A stretch of 64,000 nucleotides of DNA from assembly GCA_041391485.1 (NCBI GenBank), contig JAWKNY010000005.1:62001-126000 (forward strand), given 5' to 3'. Positions 25,502 to 33,842 of the stretch are shown one piece after another. Source of the DNA: JACKAF01 sp041391485 (lineage in GTDB: Bacteria > Bdellovibrionota > FAC87 > UBA2466 > JACKAF01). The position numbers and the translations under genes were made by a program. The stretch's first letter is position 1. Every line of letters starts with the position of its first letter. A model generated the notes under the pieces. That model searched no databases. It saw nothing but the letters and a program-made list of their open reading frames with translations, and was not told where the DNA came from.

Positions 25502-25807
25502 ATGCCTATCAATTCAATCATGCCCCAGGTTCATAGCGGTGAACTCACCGGCGCTCTGGGTATCGGCGGCCAGAAAGCCCCCGGTGGCGAAGAGTTTTTT
25601 AAAGAACTTAGCAACTCCATCGCCAAGGTGGACAAGTTAATGAACGAAGCGGACGAGAAGATGCAGGGCCTTGTAACCGGCAATGGAGAGAACATTCACG
25701 AAGCGATGCTGGCTTTTGAGAAGGCCGAAACGGCGATGAAGCTCATGGTCCAGGTTCGCAACAAAATTTTGGATGCGTACAACCAGATTCTACAGATGCA
25801 GGTTTAG
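25502..25807 (+). CDS. fliE: Flagellar hook-basal body complex protein FliE
   Basis: FliE links the MS-ring to the rod. At 101 residues it matches the family. The conserved C-terminal half (HEAMLAFEKAETAMKLMVQV followed by RNKILDAYNQILQMQV) is intact. The N-terminus is variable, as expected. Start ATG 25502 follows AAGGAGAATGGG. It lies in the standard flgB-flgC-fliE-fliF order. Confidence 0.96.
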   Translation: MPINSIMPQVHSGELTGALGIGGQKAPGGEEFFKELSNSIAKVDKLMNEADEKMQGLVTGNGENIHEAMLAFEKAETAMKLMVQVRNKILDAYNQILQMQV

Positions 25808-25813
25808 TAGCGA

Positions 25814-27478
25814 ATGAATGAAATCCTAAAAAGATGGTCGGATGCTGCGCGCGCTTTCTTCTCGGGTCTATCGACCGGGAAGAAGGTGCTCATCGGTGTT
25901 TTTATCGGGCTTCTCGCTGTGGCGGGGGGAATAGCGGCGCTGGTTTCCAAGCATAACCCGTACGCTCTTCTCTATACCGATCTCACCCCTCAGGATTCCG
26001 TTGCGATGGCGGCTAAACTGGGCGAACTAAACATTCCTCACCGTGTTTCGCTGGACCACAAAAGTCTGTCCGTTCCCGTCGAGAACCTCGATGCAGCGCG
26101 TATGGAGCTGGCGAAAGCCGGCCTCCCGGGCGAGGACGTTGTGGGTTTTGAGCGCTTTGATAGCGCAACCTTCGGGATGTCGAGCTACGTGCAGCGCGTC
26201 CAGTACATCCGGGCCCTCCAAGGGGAGCTGGTGCGATCGATCCAACGTCTGGACGCCGTGAAACGCGCGCGAGTCCACATTAGCATCCCTCCGAAGAAGA
26301 CCTTCCTGGAAGAGCAGGAGTCGCCAAAAGCTTCGGTCGTCCTGGAACTGAGGCGGGGCAAACAGCTGCACCCCACCGAGGCCAAGGGCATTGCCCACTT
26401 GGTTGCGAGCGCCGTTGAAGGCCTCACCGTCGAGCAAACCACGATCGTGGATACCAACGGGAAATTCCTCCACCGCCCGGAGGAGGAGGCGCAGGAAGTG
26501 ATCTCCACCAAAGCTTTGGAGATGCAGCGTTCTATTGAGAAGGCCTATGAAAAACGGATTGTGGATCTACTCAGTCCTGTAGTCGGAGCCGGGAAGATTG
26601 TAGCCAAAGTTTCCACCGAAATTGACACCAGCCGCTCAGCTACCACCGAAGAGACCTACGATCCGAGCCGAACGGTTGCCACGAATACAGTCAAAAATGA
26701 CGAAGTCAGCAACGGCCAACGCCCCAATCCTATCGGCATTCCAGGAAGCCGGTCCAACCTTCCGGGCACAGAGGTCCAGAACCCTCCGATTCCGATGGCG
26801 ACCACCAATAGTGAAAAGAATTCACAAAATACCCGTTATGCGGTTCCAAAGAAAATAGAGCGGACAGAGCGGCCCTCGGGTGCGATCAAGCGGCTGACGG
26901 TCGCTGTCGTCGTCGATGGGCACTACCGGACCGCCCCGGATGGCAAGAGCGAGACTTTTGTTCCGCGGAGTGAAGAGGAACTGACTCGGCTGAGAGATTT
27001 AGTGGCCACCGCCGTCGGCTACGATGCGAACCGAAGGGACGGGATCAATATTACGAGCCTTCCCATGAAAGCCACGGAAATCACCCCTTTGGAAGAAGAT
27101 CCCACGAGCACGGGATTTGATACCCAGCTCTTCCTGCAAAACCTCACCAAGAACGGACTCATCGTTCTGGTTATCTTATTCTTCTTTTTTACGGTGTTGC
27201 GCCCGTTCCTCAAATGGGCGGCGCTCAGCGATATGGAAAGCGAACTCTCGCTGTTGCCCACGACCGTCGGCGAACTCGAAGCCGCCCAGCAAAATGAAGG
27301 CATTCTCGCCCTGACGCAAAAGATTCCCATTTTCGAAGAGCCCGAGCCTCTGGAGAAGAAAGAGGAAGAGGAGCTCAGCAAACGCATTCTTACTCGAATG
27401 GCGGAAGCCCCCAAGAAAGGCGTACGCATTATTCAAGAGTGGATTGAGCAGGATGACCCCGAACTCGGAGATAGCTAG
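25814..27478 (+). CDS. fliF: Flagellar MS-ring protein FliF
   Basis: FliF builds the inner-membrane MS-ring. At 554 residues it has the expected length. The two membrane helices are visible at about 25-44 (VLIGVFIGLLAVAGGIAALV) and about 447-463 (LIVLVILFFFFTVLRPFL), enclosing the YscJ-type ring-building motifs (NPYALLYTDLTPQDSVAMAA; VKRARVHISIPPK) and a low-complexity periplasmic loop rich in Asn/Pro/Ser. The cytoplasmic tail (after 470) ends in an acidic segment (EWIEQDDPELGDS) that in homologues binds FliG. The stop overlaps the GTG of fliG by one base. Confidence 0.97.
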   Translation: MNEILKRWSDAARAFFSGLSTGKKVLIGVFIGLLAVAGGIAALVSKHNPYALLYTDLTPQDSVAMAAKLGELNIPHRVSLDHKSLSVPVENLDAARMELAKAGLPGEDVVGFERFDSATFGMSSYVQRVQYIRALQGELVRSIQRLDAVKRARVHISIPPKKTFLEEQESPKASVVLELRRGKQLHPTEAKGIAHLVASAVEGLTVEQTTIVDTNGKFLHRPEEEAQEVISTKALEMQRSIEKAYEKRIVDLLSPVVGAGKIVAKVSTEIDTSRSATTEETYDPSRTVATNTVKNDEVSNGQRPNPIGIPGSRSNLPGTEVQNPPIPMATTNSEKNSQNTRYAVPKKIERTERPSGAIKRLTVAVVVDGHYRTAPDGKSETFVPRSEEELTRLRDLVATAVGYDANRRDGINITSLPMKATEITPLEEDPTSTGFDTQLFLQNLTKNGLIVLVILFFFFTVLRPFLKWAALSDMESELSLLPTTVGELEAAQQNEGILALTQKIPIFEEPEPLEKKEEEELSKRILTRMAEAPKKGVRIIQEWIEQDDPELGDS

Positions 27479-28506
27479 TGGCCAGCTTACCTAAAGTCAA
27501 AGAGCGCCTAACCGGCCTCGAAAAGACTGCGATTCTGATGAATGTGCTCGGTGAGGAACGCTCTTACGAGCTGATGAAAGATCTGAAGGATACCGACGTC
27601 AGAAGGTTGCTGAATGTGATGGGCCAACTCAAGAAAGCCCCGATTCGGTTGATCAATGAGGTGCTCAAAGAGTTTCTTTTCAAACTATCGGAAACCGAAG
27701 AGATCCTGTTTACCGATGACCTGACGGAGATGGAGAAAGTAAAGCGTGGTCTTGGTGAAGATCGTGCAAAACAGATTTTTGGAACCGTCAAGAATGTCAA
27801 TTTGGTAAACCGAAAACACCTCAAAGTTTTGGAGCATGTCGAGCCCAAGACTTTGGCTGAGTTCCTAGTGGCAGAGCATCCCCAGACCATCGCGATTATC
27901 CTGGCCCACATGGAGCTGGATAAACAGATTGTCATGATCAAGATGTTCCCGGATGCCGTTCGGGCCGAAGTCATCTTGCGTATGGCAAACCTCGAATACG
28001 TAGATCCCGAAAAAGTGGACGAGCTGGATTCGGTACTCAAGCACGAGCTTGTGGATCATGGAAAATCCAAAGACAACAAGTTTGGCGGTGTCGTCGCTAT
28101 GGCGGATCTCATCAACTCGCTGGACAAGCGGCTTATGAACTCCATCTTGGCGCGTTTGGAAGATAAAGATCCGCTTCTTACTGAAGAGATTCGCCAGCAC
28201 ATGTTCACCTTTTCCGACATCATCAAGATTGATGACCGTGGCATTCAGCTGGTTCTGCGGGAAGTGTCGAACGACAAGCTGCTCCTGGCTCTGAAGAGCG
28301 CTCCGCAGGAGGTCAAAGAGAAGATCTTCGGCTCCATGTCCCAGCGTGCTTCCGAGATGCTCAGCGAGGACTTGCAGGCCCTTGGCCCTCAGAAGGTCTC
28401 TGACGTCGAAGCGGCCCAGCGCGAAGTGGTTACGGTGGTCAAGCGCCTGGAAGAAGAAGGCAAGATCGTGATTGGGATCGGCGAAGATCAGGAGATCATT
28501 CCGTAG
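27478..28506 (+). CDS. fliG: Flagellar motor switch protein FliG
   Basis: FliG forms the rotor ring that interacts with MotA and passes torque to the MS-ring. The product has 342 residues with the N-terminal, middle (EHPQT motif in LVAEHPQTIAIILAHM) and C-terminal domains. The torque helix charges are conserved (DKRLMNSILARLEDKDPLLTEEIR). Start GTG 27478 overlaps the fliF stop (TAGTG). Stator genes motA/motB lie 20 kb away on the other strand. Confidence 0.97.
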   Translation: MASLPKVKERLTGLEKTAILMNVLGEERSYELMKDLKDTDVRRLLNVMGQLKKAPIRLINEVLKEFLFKLSETEEILFTDDLTEMEKVKRGLGEDRAKQIFGTVKNVNLVNRKHLKVLEHVEPKTLAEFLVAEHPQTIAIILAHMELDKQIVMIKMFPDAVRAEVILRMANLEYVDPEKVDELDSVLKHELVDHGKSKDNKFGGVVAMADLINSLDKRLMNSILARLEDKDPLLTEEIRQHMFTFSDIIKIDDRGIQLVLREVSNDKLLLALKSAPQEVKEKIFGSMSQRASEMLSEDLQALGPQKVSDVEAAQREVVTVVKRLEEEGKIVIGIGEDQEIIP

Positions 28507-28508
28507 AC

Positions 28509-29186
28509 ATGAGCGATTTTCAACCATTCGAAGTCGGTAAGAATTCAGACTTTGCTTCTGAGCAGAAGTTCGAATCCAAGGATTTCAGGATCAGCAAGAA
28601 CCTGAGTGCCGCCATTGTCGAGAATCCAGGACTCAAGGAAGTCTTGGAGGAAGAGGTTCAGAAGCGTCTTGAGAAAAGGCTTACGGAAGACAATAGCAGC
28701 AAGTTGGAAACACTCTTTGAAGAGTCTAGAGCTGCTGGTCGCGAAGCCGGTTTGGAACAGGCCAAAGCCGAGTTAAATTTTTTCAAAAAAGTCCTGGAGG
28801 CTTTCAGCCAGGAACTCCAAGCCCAAAAAAAAGCGCTTTTTGCCGATGTGGAAGAGGATTGGACGCGCGCCCTGAAAGCGATTCTTGAAAAAAGTTTTGT
28901 GTACGGCGCAGCGGAACTGGTTCCGCAAGCGACGCGATGGCTTGCCGAGCAGGCGGAACAAAGTCCGGAGCCATTGCTGGTTTTTGTTGCCCCCGCGGAT
29001 TTCGATGCCTTTCAGAAGGAATGGGAGCTGCTGGGGGGGGACGGTGTCCGTTTTGAGAAGGACGAGGATTTGGCAAAGGGTCAGTTCCGGTTAAAGTCCA
29101 ATCACGGCGAACAAAGCTTTGCACCCAGTCACGCCTTAGAGAAGCTGGACGCCATTATCGCCAATCACTTCAAAAAAGATCAATAA
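28509..29186 (+). CDS. fliH: Flagellar assembly protein FliH
   Basis: FliH is the regulator/stator of the export ATPase FliI. The 225-residue product has a charged N-terminus, a long Glu/Lys coiled coil (about 40-115) and a C-terminal globular domain (about 120-220), matching FliH/HrpE-type export proteins. Sequence conservation in this family is low, and I assign it mostly from its position between fliG and fliI and from the domain layout. Start ATG 28509 is 3 bases after the fliG stop. Confidence 0.88.
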   Translation: MSDFQPFEVGKNSDFASEQKFESKDFRISKNLSAAIVENPGLKEVLEEEVQKRLEKRLTEDNSSKLETLFEESRAAGREAGLEQAKAELNFFKKVLEAFSQELQAQKKALFADVEEDWTRALKAILEKSFVYGAAELVPQATRWLAEQAEQSPEPLLVFVAPADFDAFQKEWELLGGDGVRFEKDEDLAKGQFRLKSNHGEQSFAPSHALEKLDAIIANHFKKDQ

Positions 29187-29204
29187 GCAGAAAGAAAAGA
29201 ATTA

Positions 29205-30518
29205 ATGGGCATTCAAAGCGCACTCAAAGAGATTCAAGACAGCCAGCTCGGCGAAAGCACGGGCTCTGTTCTAAAGGTGAAAACAGACACCGTGCTCCTT
29301 AGCCTACCCGAGGCAAAAATTGGCGCCCTCTGTGAAGTGGATGCCGGCAACCGAAAGGTGATGGTTCAAATCGTCAGCTTGGACAAAGACGGCCATGTCG
29401 CCATGCCCCTCGATACGCTTGAAGGGGTTAAGCTCGGCGCGGCGGTTCATCTCAAGGAAGAGGCCGCGCTGGTAAGGGTAGGCCAATCCTTGTTGGGTCA
29501 GGTAGTGGACTCGCTTTGTCGTCCGTACGAAGACAGCAAAAAGGGTCTTGTATTGGGACAGGGAGTTCCTTTGTACGGGGAACCCGTGAACCCTTTGGAC
29601 AGAGAGATTATTTCAGACCCGATTGACCTGGGCGTGCGAAGCATCAACGCGTGCCTCACCTGCGGGAAAGGCCAGCGTCAGGGAATTTTTGCCGGCTCTG
29701 GTGTAGGTAAGAGTGTTCTCCTTGGAATGATCTCCCGCTATACGAGCGCCGACATCATTGTTATCGCCTTAATTGGTGAGCGTGGTCGAGAGGTTAAAGA
29801 GTTCATTGAAAAAGAACTCGATCCGGAAACGCGCAAACGCTGCGTTGTGGTGGTCGAAACCGCCGACAAATCGGCGGTAAGGCGCAGTCGAGGCGCGGCC
29901 GCTGCCTCCAGTATTGCAGAATTTTTCCGGAAGCAAGGCAAAGACGTTTTGCTACTCATGGACTCGCTCACTCGATTCGCAATGGCGCAAAGAGAGATAG
30001 CTATCGCGGCGGGAGAGCCGCCAGCAACAAAAGGTTACTCCCCTTCGGTTTTTGGTGCACTTTCTCGACTGGTTGAACGGGCGGGAAACTGGGGAGAAGA
30101 GGGCAGCATCACGGGTCTTTACACGGTGCTAGTGGAAGGCGACGACATGGAAGATCCGGTCGCCGACAACTGCCGTGCGTATCTCGATGGGCACATCGTG
30201 CTCTCCAGGCGACTCGCCAACCAAGGCCATTACCCGGCGGTTGATGTCGTTTCGAGCGTCAGTCGTGTGATGGATCAGGTGGTCGAGAAGAACCAGCTAC
30301 TCGCCGCTAGGAGTTTGAAGGAGAGTCTGGCTCGTTTTCAGGAAAATGAAGACGCGATTCGTTATGGCGCCTATGTACGCGGTACCGATACCGCGGTCGA
30401 TGAAGCCATTGAACGTTCTTCTGCCATCACAGGATTTCTCAAGCAAGACCGAGAAGAGTCGGTTTCCTTTAGCAATGCAAAGGACCAGCTTCTAGAGCTT
30501 TTTGATCTTCATAGTTAG
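29205..30518 (+). CDS. fliI: Flagellum-specific ATP synthase FliI
   Basis: FliI is the hexameric export ATPase. The 437-residue product has Walker A GSGVGKSVLLG near residue 165, the GERGREVKEF segment, and the DSLTRFAMAQREIAIAAGEPP Walker B region typical of F1-like flagellar ATPases. Domain order is the small N-terminal beta domain, the alpha/beta catalytic domain and the C-terminal helical domain. No catalytic residue is missing. The start ATG 29205 follows AAAGAAAAG, a weak ribosome-binding site. Confidence 0.97.
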   Translation: MGIQSALKEIQDSQLGESTGSVLKVKTDTVLLSLPEAKIGALCEVDAGNRKVMVQIVSLDKDGHVAMPLDTLEGVKLGAAVHLKEEAALVRVGQSLLGQVVDSLCRPYEDSKKGLVLGQGVPLYGEPVNPLDREIISDPIDLGVRSINACLTCGKGQRQGIFAGSGVGKSVLLGMISRYTSADIIVIALIGERGREVKEFIEKELDPETRKRCVVVVETADKSAVRRSRGAAAASSIAEFFRKQGKDVLLLMDSLTRFAMAQREIAIAAGEPPATKGYSPSVFGALSRLVERAGNWGEEGSITGLYTVLVEGDDMEDPVADNCRAYLDGHIVLSRRLANQGHYPAVDVVSSVSRVMDQVVEKNQLLAARSLKESLARFQENEDAIRYGAYVRGTDTAVDEAIERSSAITGFLKQDREESVSFSNAKDQLLELFDLHS

Positions 30519-30520
30519 AT

Positions 30521-30955
30521 ATGAAATTTACCTTTCGTCTCAAGAGTTTTCTTAAGCTGATGGAGCTAAGAGAACAGAAAAAAAAGATGGAGCTGGGACA
30601 GAGCCAGCAGCGAGTACGTGAGATGGAGACCTCCATCGCCGAAACGCGTGAGAGTCTCAAGAATTCTCTTGCGGGATCGTCCTACAATAAGCGGGATCTC
30701 AATCTTTGGATGGCATTCGGAGCCCAAGCCGTTTTGGGCCAGCTCGAGCAGCTCAATGAGGTGGAGTCGGCGCTACGAGACGAAGAAGACAGACGCGAGA
30801 TGTTTCGAGGCGAACTAGCTGAAGTATCGGCCAAACGTAAAGGGCTGGAGAATTTGAGAGAAAATCTGCACAAGAAGTTTAGAGTGGCGCGCGACAAGAA
30901 AGAGCAGAAAGAAATTGAGGACATCACGCGCGTATTGAAGAGATTTGTCAGGTGA
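30521..30955 (+). CDS. fliJ: Flagellar export chaperone FliJ
   Basis: A 144-residue protein predicted to be one long antiparallel coiled coil (KLMELREQKKKMELGQSQQ onwards), as for FliJ, which projects into the centre of the FliI hexamer and helps substrate entry. Family sequence identity is low; the call rests on size, coiled-coil nature and its place two bases after fliI. The last residues (ITRVLKRFVR) are basic. Its end is 13 bases before the next start. Confidence 0.88.
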   Translation: MKFTFRLKSFLKLMELREQKKKMELGQSQQRVREMETSIAETRESLKNSLAGSSYNKRDLNLWMAFGAQAVLGQLEQLNEVESALRDEEDRREMFRGELAEVSAKRKGLENLRENLHKKFRVARDKKEQKEIEDITRVLKRFVR

Positions 30956-30968
30956 AAAGGTTTTTCCG

Positions 30969-31493
30969 ATGAAATGGTTCGGATTTGGTGCCGCCACGGT
31001 TGTGAGCCTCATTCTCGTTAGCCTTTATGGCTTGCGTTTGGGGGCTGCGGGTGTCGATGGCAAACAGGAGGAGGAGTTTCAGGAACTCCACCGCCTCAGG
31101 AAATCCCTGCAGACGCGCGAACGTGCGCTGACAGGGCGGGAAAACGTGGTTGAGAGAAAAGAAAAAGAGGTTCAGGAAAAAGAGCGGATATTGCAAGTCC
31201 AGATAGCGCGCTATGAAAAGATCATCAAGGATCTGAATCAAAAGCTCGCTGGCGCTCGCCGCTATGAAGAAGAGCGGGTAGCGGCACTCAAATCAATTTA
31301 CGAACGCATGGAACCCAAAAGAGCGGCGAAGGTCCTCAATAAGATGGATACCGAGAGTGTCGCTAGCCTTCTGGCTGACATGCGCAAAGAACAAGCCGCC
31401 GAAATTCTAGGGCGGATGACAAGTAATCATGCCAAGGAAGTCAGTGAGCGCTTACTCCAGCGTACACTTTCCTCCACGGCGACTACGAATTAA
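30969..31493 (+). CDS. MotE-like membrane-anchored coiled-coil flagellar protein
   Basis: I take the ATG at 30969 with AAAAGG about 8 bases upstream; an earlier TTG in the same frame at 30945 would overlap fliJ. The 174-residue product has one N-terminal membrane helix (about 5-25), a periplasmic coiled coil (about 35-100), and a C-terminal domain of the MgtE-N/MotE kind (PKRAAKVLNKMDTESVASLL and EQAAEILGRM). MotE-type proteins chaperone the stator protein MotC in some alphaproteobacteria, and similar small proteins sit beside fliJ/fliK in other flagellar operons. Role here is inferred: an assembly or stator-related factor. Confidence 0.8.
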   Translation: MKWFGFGAATVVSLILVSLYGLRLGAAGVDGKQEEEFQELHRLRKSLQTRERALTGRENVVERKEKEVQEKERILQVQIARYEKIIKDLNQKLAGARRYEEERVAALKSIYERMEPKRAAKVLNKMDTESVASLLADMRKEQAAEILGRMTSNHAKEVSERLLQRTLSSTATTN

Positions 31494-31526
31494 CCCAAAC
31501 AATATTGAGGGGGGGTGATTTATGGT

Positions 31527-32528
31527 ATGGAAATAACAACTAGCAGTGTTCCTACTCGCCCGGTCGAGCCTGAGTCGGGGAACCAATCGGAGACAGAGAA
31601 GCTCAAAAAAGACCAAACAGATGTTGATTTCATGAGCTACCTTCTGGGCCTACCGAACGGAATACCCCAACCCATCATGCCTCAAACGGAACCGAACCCC
31701 GAAGCCACAAGCGAAGGGGAAACTCTTTTTGAGGTTTCAGGCGATCCAGGCAAGTTGATGTTGAATCTGGAAGTTTCCGAGAACCCCAACGGGGAACTCT
31801 CCAAGAAGCTTCTAGAGGGCCTAGCCGAATCAAAATCCGACACTCAAGTCGAAAGCCTCGCGGAACTCATGAAAGCATCCCAGAAAGAAGTTTCTGATCT
31901 GGAATTGGAGAAAGGGATACAAAAGTATCTCGAATCTGCCAGCCAGTTACAGGAAATGGAGATGGAACCCAAGGTTGATGAAAAGTCAGCCTTGAAAGTT
32001 TCAGATGCGACGTGGTTTCCCGTTTCTTCTGACTCCCCCACCTCCGCGGACTACGTGGAAGTGAACCGAGTGACGGACAAACCAGCTGTTCAGGAGAATA
32101 ACCTGCAAGAGCTGTTTGATGGCGTTCAGTCTCTTGTCCACCGTGGCGGTGGCAAGATGACCGTTTCCCTGAATCCAGAACATCTTGGACAAATGGAAAT
32201 CGAAGTGAACGCCAAGGGGAATCGCGTGAGCGTGGAGATGATCTCGCAATCGCATTCCGCCAAGGCCGCTATCGAGAGTCAACTCGCTGATCTACGAACC
32301 GCGATGCAGAGTCAGGATCTCATCCTTGCCAGAGTGCAGGTACAAGTCGGAAACGAAGGGCAATGGGCGTCCCACGCTAATACTGGCGATGGGCGATCGT
32401 TCCAATCGACCCGACGTGGCCCCACTGTGGCCGCGCCCGGCCTCCGCGTCGCTGCGACAAGCCCCATCCGTTCCATTGGAACGGTGACAGGTAGTGCAGG
32501 GACCGGTCGTCTGGACTTGCGAATCTAG
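31527..32528 (+). CDS. fliK: Flagellar hook-length control protein FliK
   Basis: FliK is the secreted ruler that sets hook length and switches export specificity. The 333-residue product has a long, polar, low-complexity N-terminal part (the ruler) and the conserved C-terminal hook domain at about 205-285 (GGGKMTVSLNPEHLGQMEIE, then VEMISQSHSAKAAIE and SQLADLRTAM). The ATG at 31527 is used because the G-rich ribosome-binding site (31508-31515) lies upstream; the GTG at 31515 is inside it. The C-terminal 45 residues are Ser/Thr/Arg-rich. Position before flgD is standard. Confidence 0.92.
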   Translation: MEITTSSVPTRPVEPESGNQSETEKLKKDQTDVDFMSYLLGLPNGIPQPIMPQTEPNPEATSEGETLFEVSGDPGKLMLNLEVSENPNGELSKKLLEGLAESKSDTQVESLAELMKASQKEVSDLELEKGIQKYLESASQLQEMEMEPKVDEKSALKVSDATWFPVSSDSPTSADYVEVNRVTDKPAVQENNLQELFDGVQSLVHRGGGKMTVSLNPEHLGQMEIEVNAKGNRVSVEMISQSHSAKAAIESQLADLRTAMQSQDLILARVQVQVGNEGQWASHANTGDGRSFQSTRRGPTVAAPGLRVAATSPIRSIGTVTGSAGTGRLDLRI

Positions 32529-32537
32529 GAGAACAGC

Positions 32538-33389
32538 ATGAACCCAATGCAGGTAAATGGCCCGTCAAAACTGATGTGGGAAGAGCAGCAACAAGTTAAA
32601 GGAGACAACATCCTGGGTAAGGATGACTTCATGAAACTGTTGCTTACTCAGCTCCAGAATCAGGATCCGATGAACCCCATGGAACACGAACAGTTTGCGG
32701 CGCAGCTCGCCCAGTTCGGCTCCTTGGAAAAGCTAAGTGGTATTGAAGAAGGCATCAAAAAGGTGAATAGCGGATTCTCGGACGAGCAAAAACTGCAAGC
32801 ATTGGGCATGATCGGCAAAGAGGTTAAAGCGAGCGGAAGTTCCCTGGAGTTGAAAAAGGGAAGTGCCGTGAGCTTTACGCCGGCCTTGCCTCAAAACGCT
32901 CAGGCAGTGCGCGCGATGATCTACAACGCATCGGGCTCACTCGTACGCACCATCGATCTGAACAATCACGGCGCCGGTGCACCCATTCAGTGGAATGGCA
33001 AAGACGATCGCGGACAAGAGATGCCTTCGGGCGCTTACCGCTTTCAGGTCCTTGCTGCCAAGTCGGATGGATCACCGGTAGAAGTGGGTTCAGACATCAA
33101 GGGGACAGTTGTCGGAGTCGAAGTCAATGGAGAGCGGCCCATGCTGGTCGTTAAGACCTCCAACGGCAACGAAAACGTCGAAGTCTCCAAAGTGCAGAGC
33201 GTGATTCTCCCAGAGAAACCCGTCACAACAGAGTCCGTCCAAACCGCTCTTCGAAAGCGCACGGAAGGTGCGCCTCAAAGAGTGGCCGAGGCCGCTGAGG
33301 ATGTTGTGGAAAGTGCAGGGGATGGCCAGTGGGACAGAGGCTTTAGAGCCTTTGGACCCGAGGACTTTCCCGGAGTGCGACAACGATGA
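32538..33389 (+). CDS. flgD: Flagellar hook capping protein FlgD
   Basis: FlgD caps the growing hook and guides FlgE assembly. The N-terminal export motif FMKLLLTQLQNQDPMNPMEH is intact, followed by the FlgD tudor/Ig-like hybrid (about 75-215; SGSLVRTIDLN, IQWNGKDDRGQEMPSGAYRF). The protein runs to 283 residues, about 50 beyond many homologues; the extra C-terminus is Gln/Glu/Arg-rich and ends overlapping the next gene by 4 bases. The start ATG 32538 follows AGGAGAACAG. Confidence 0.95.
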   Translation: MNPMQVNGPSKLMWEEQQQVKGDNILGKDDFMKLLLTQLQNQDPMNPMEHEQFAAQLAQFGSLEKLSGIEEGIKKVNSGFSDEQKLQALGMIGKEVKASGSSLELKKGSAVSFTPALPQNAQAVRAMIYNASGSLVRTIDLNNHGAGAPIQWNGKDDRGQEMPSGAYRFQVLAAKSDGSPVEVGSDIKGTVVGVEVNGERPMLVVKTSNGNENVEVSKVQSVILPEKPVTTESVQTALRKRTEGAPQRVAEAAEDVVESAGDGQWDRGFRAFGPEDFPGVRQR

Positions 33390-33766
33390 GCATCTCTGAA
33401 CTCTACAAAGCAGTAAATATGATCACCCCGGCGTCGTCGGGGCAGACACCGCAGACGCAGAGGCCGACGCCCTCTAAAGGCCCTTCGGAGTTTGAGAAGG
33501 TCCTCGACACTCAGCAGGTGAATCTGTCCAAACACGCTGCCACACGCATCCGGTCCCGTTCGCTTCCCTGGGATGGCGAAATGGAAAAACGGGTGCGCGA
33601 AGGAATGGATGTTGCCGAAAAGAAGGGGAGCCAGTCGGCTCTGATTCTAGCCGGTGACATTGCTGTAATCGCCAACATCAAATCCCGAACTGTAGTAACC
33701 GCTCTCGACAAAAGTGAAATGAAAGAACGCGTTTTCACCAATATCGATAGCGCCGTGCTTGTCTAA
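33386..33766 (+). CDS. Flagellar operon protein, TIGR02530 type
   Basis: A 126-residue protein that in many flagellar operons sits between flgD and flgE. The conserved part covers about 45-126: an SKHAATRIRSR helix, ILAGDIAVIANIKSRTVVTA and the C-terminal FTNIDSAVLV. The N-terminal 40 residues are Ser/Thr/Pro-rich and disordered. The family is known only as a flagellar operon protein; its role, perhaps in hook assembly, is not established. ATG 33386 overlaps the flgD stop (ATGA). Confidence 0.85.
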   Translation: MSISELYKAVNMITPASSGQTPQTQRPTPSKGPSEFEKVLDTQQVNLSKHAATRIRSRSLPWDGEMEKRVREGMDVAEKKGSQSALILAGDIAVIANIKSRTVVTALDKSEMKERVFTNIDSAVLV

Positions 33767-33772
33767 AATCAT

Positions 33773-33836
33773 ACCAAAGCTGGCCTGCGTTCTCGCTAGG
33801 AACGTGGAAGCTTTGGTTAGGTAACTAACCAAGGAG
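33773..33836 (+). promoter_or_regulatory. Alternative hairpins over the flgE ribosome-binding site
   Basis: Hairpin 1 pairs ACCAAAGCT (33773-33781) with AGCTTTGGT (33809-33817). Hairpin 2 pairs TTGGTTAG (33813-33820) with CTAACCAA (33825-33832) across a GTAA (GNRA-type) tetraloop and extends by a U-G and a C-G pair into AAGG of the AAGGAG ribosome-binding site. The two stems share bases 33813-33817, so they exclude each other; hairpin 2 would hide the site and hairpin 1 would free it. No known riboswitch class is recognised. Confidence 0.65.
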
Positions 33837-33842
33837 ATGTCT

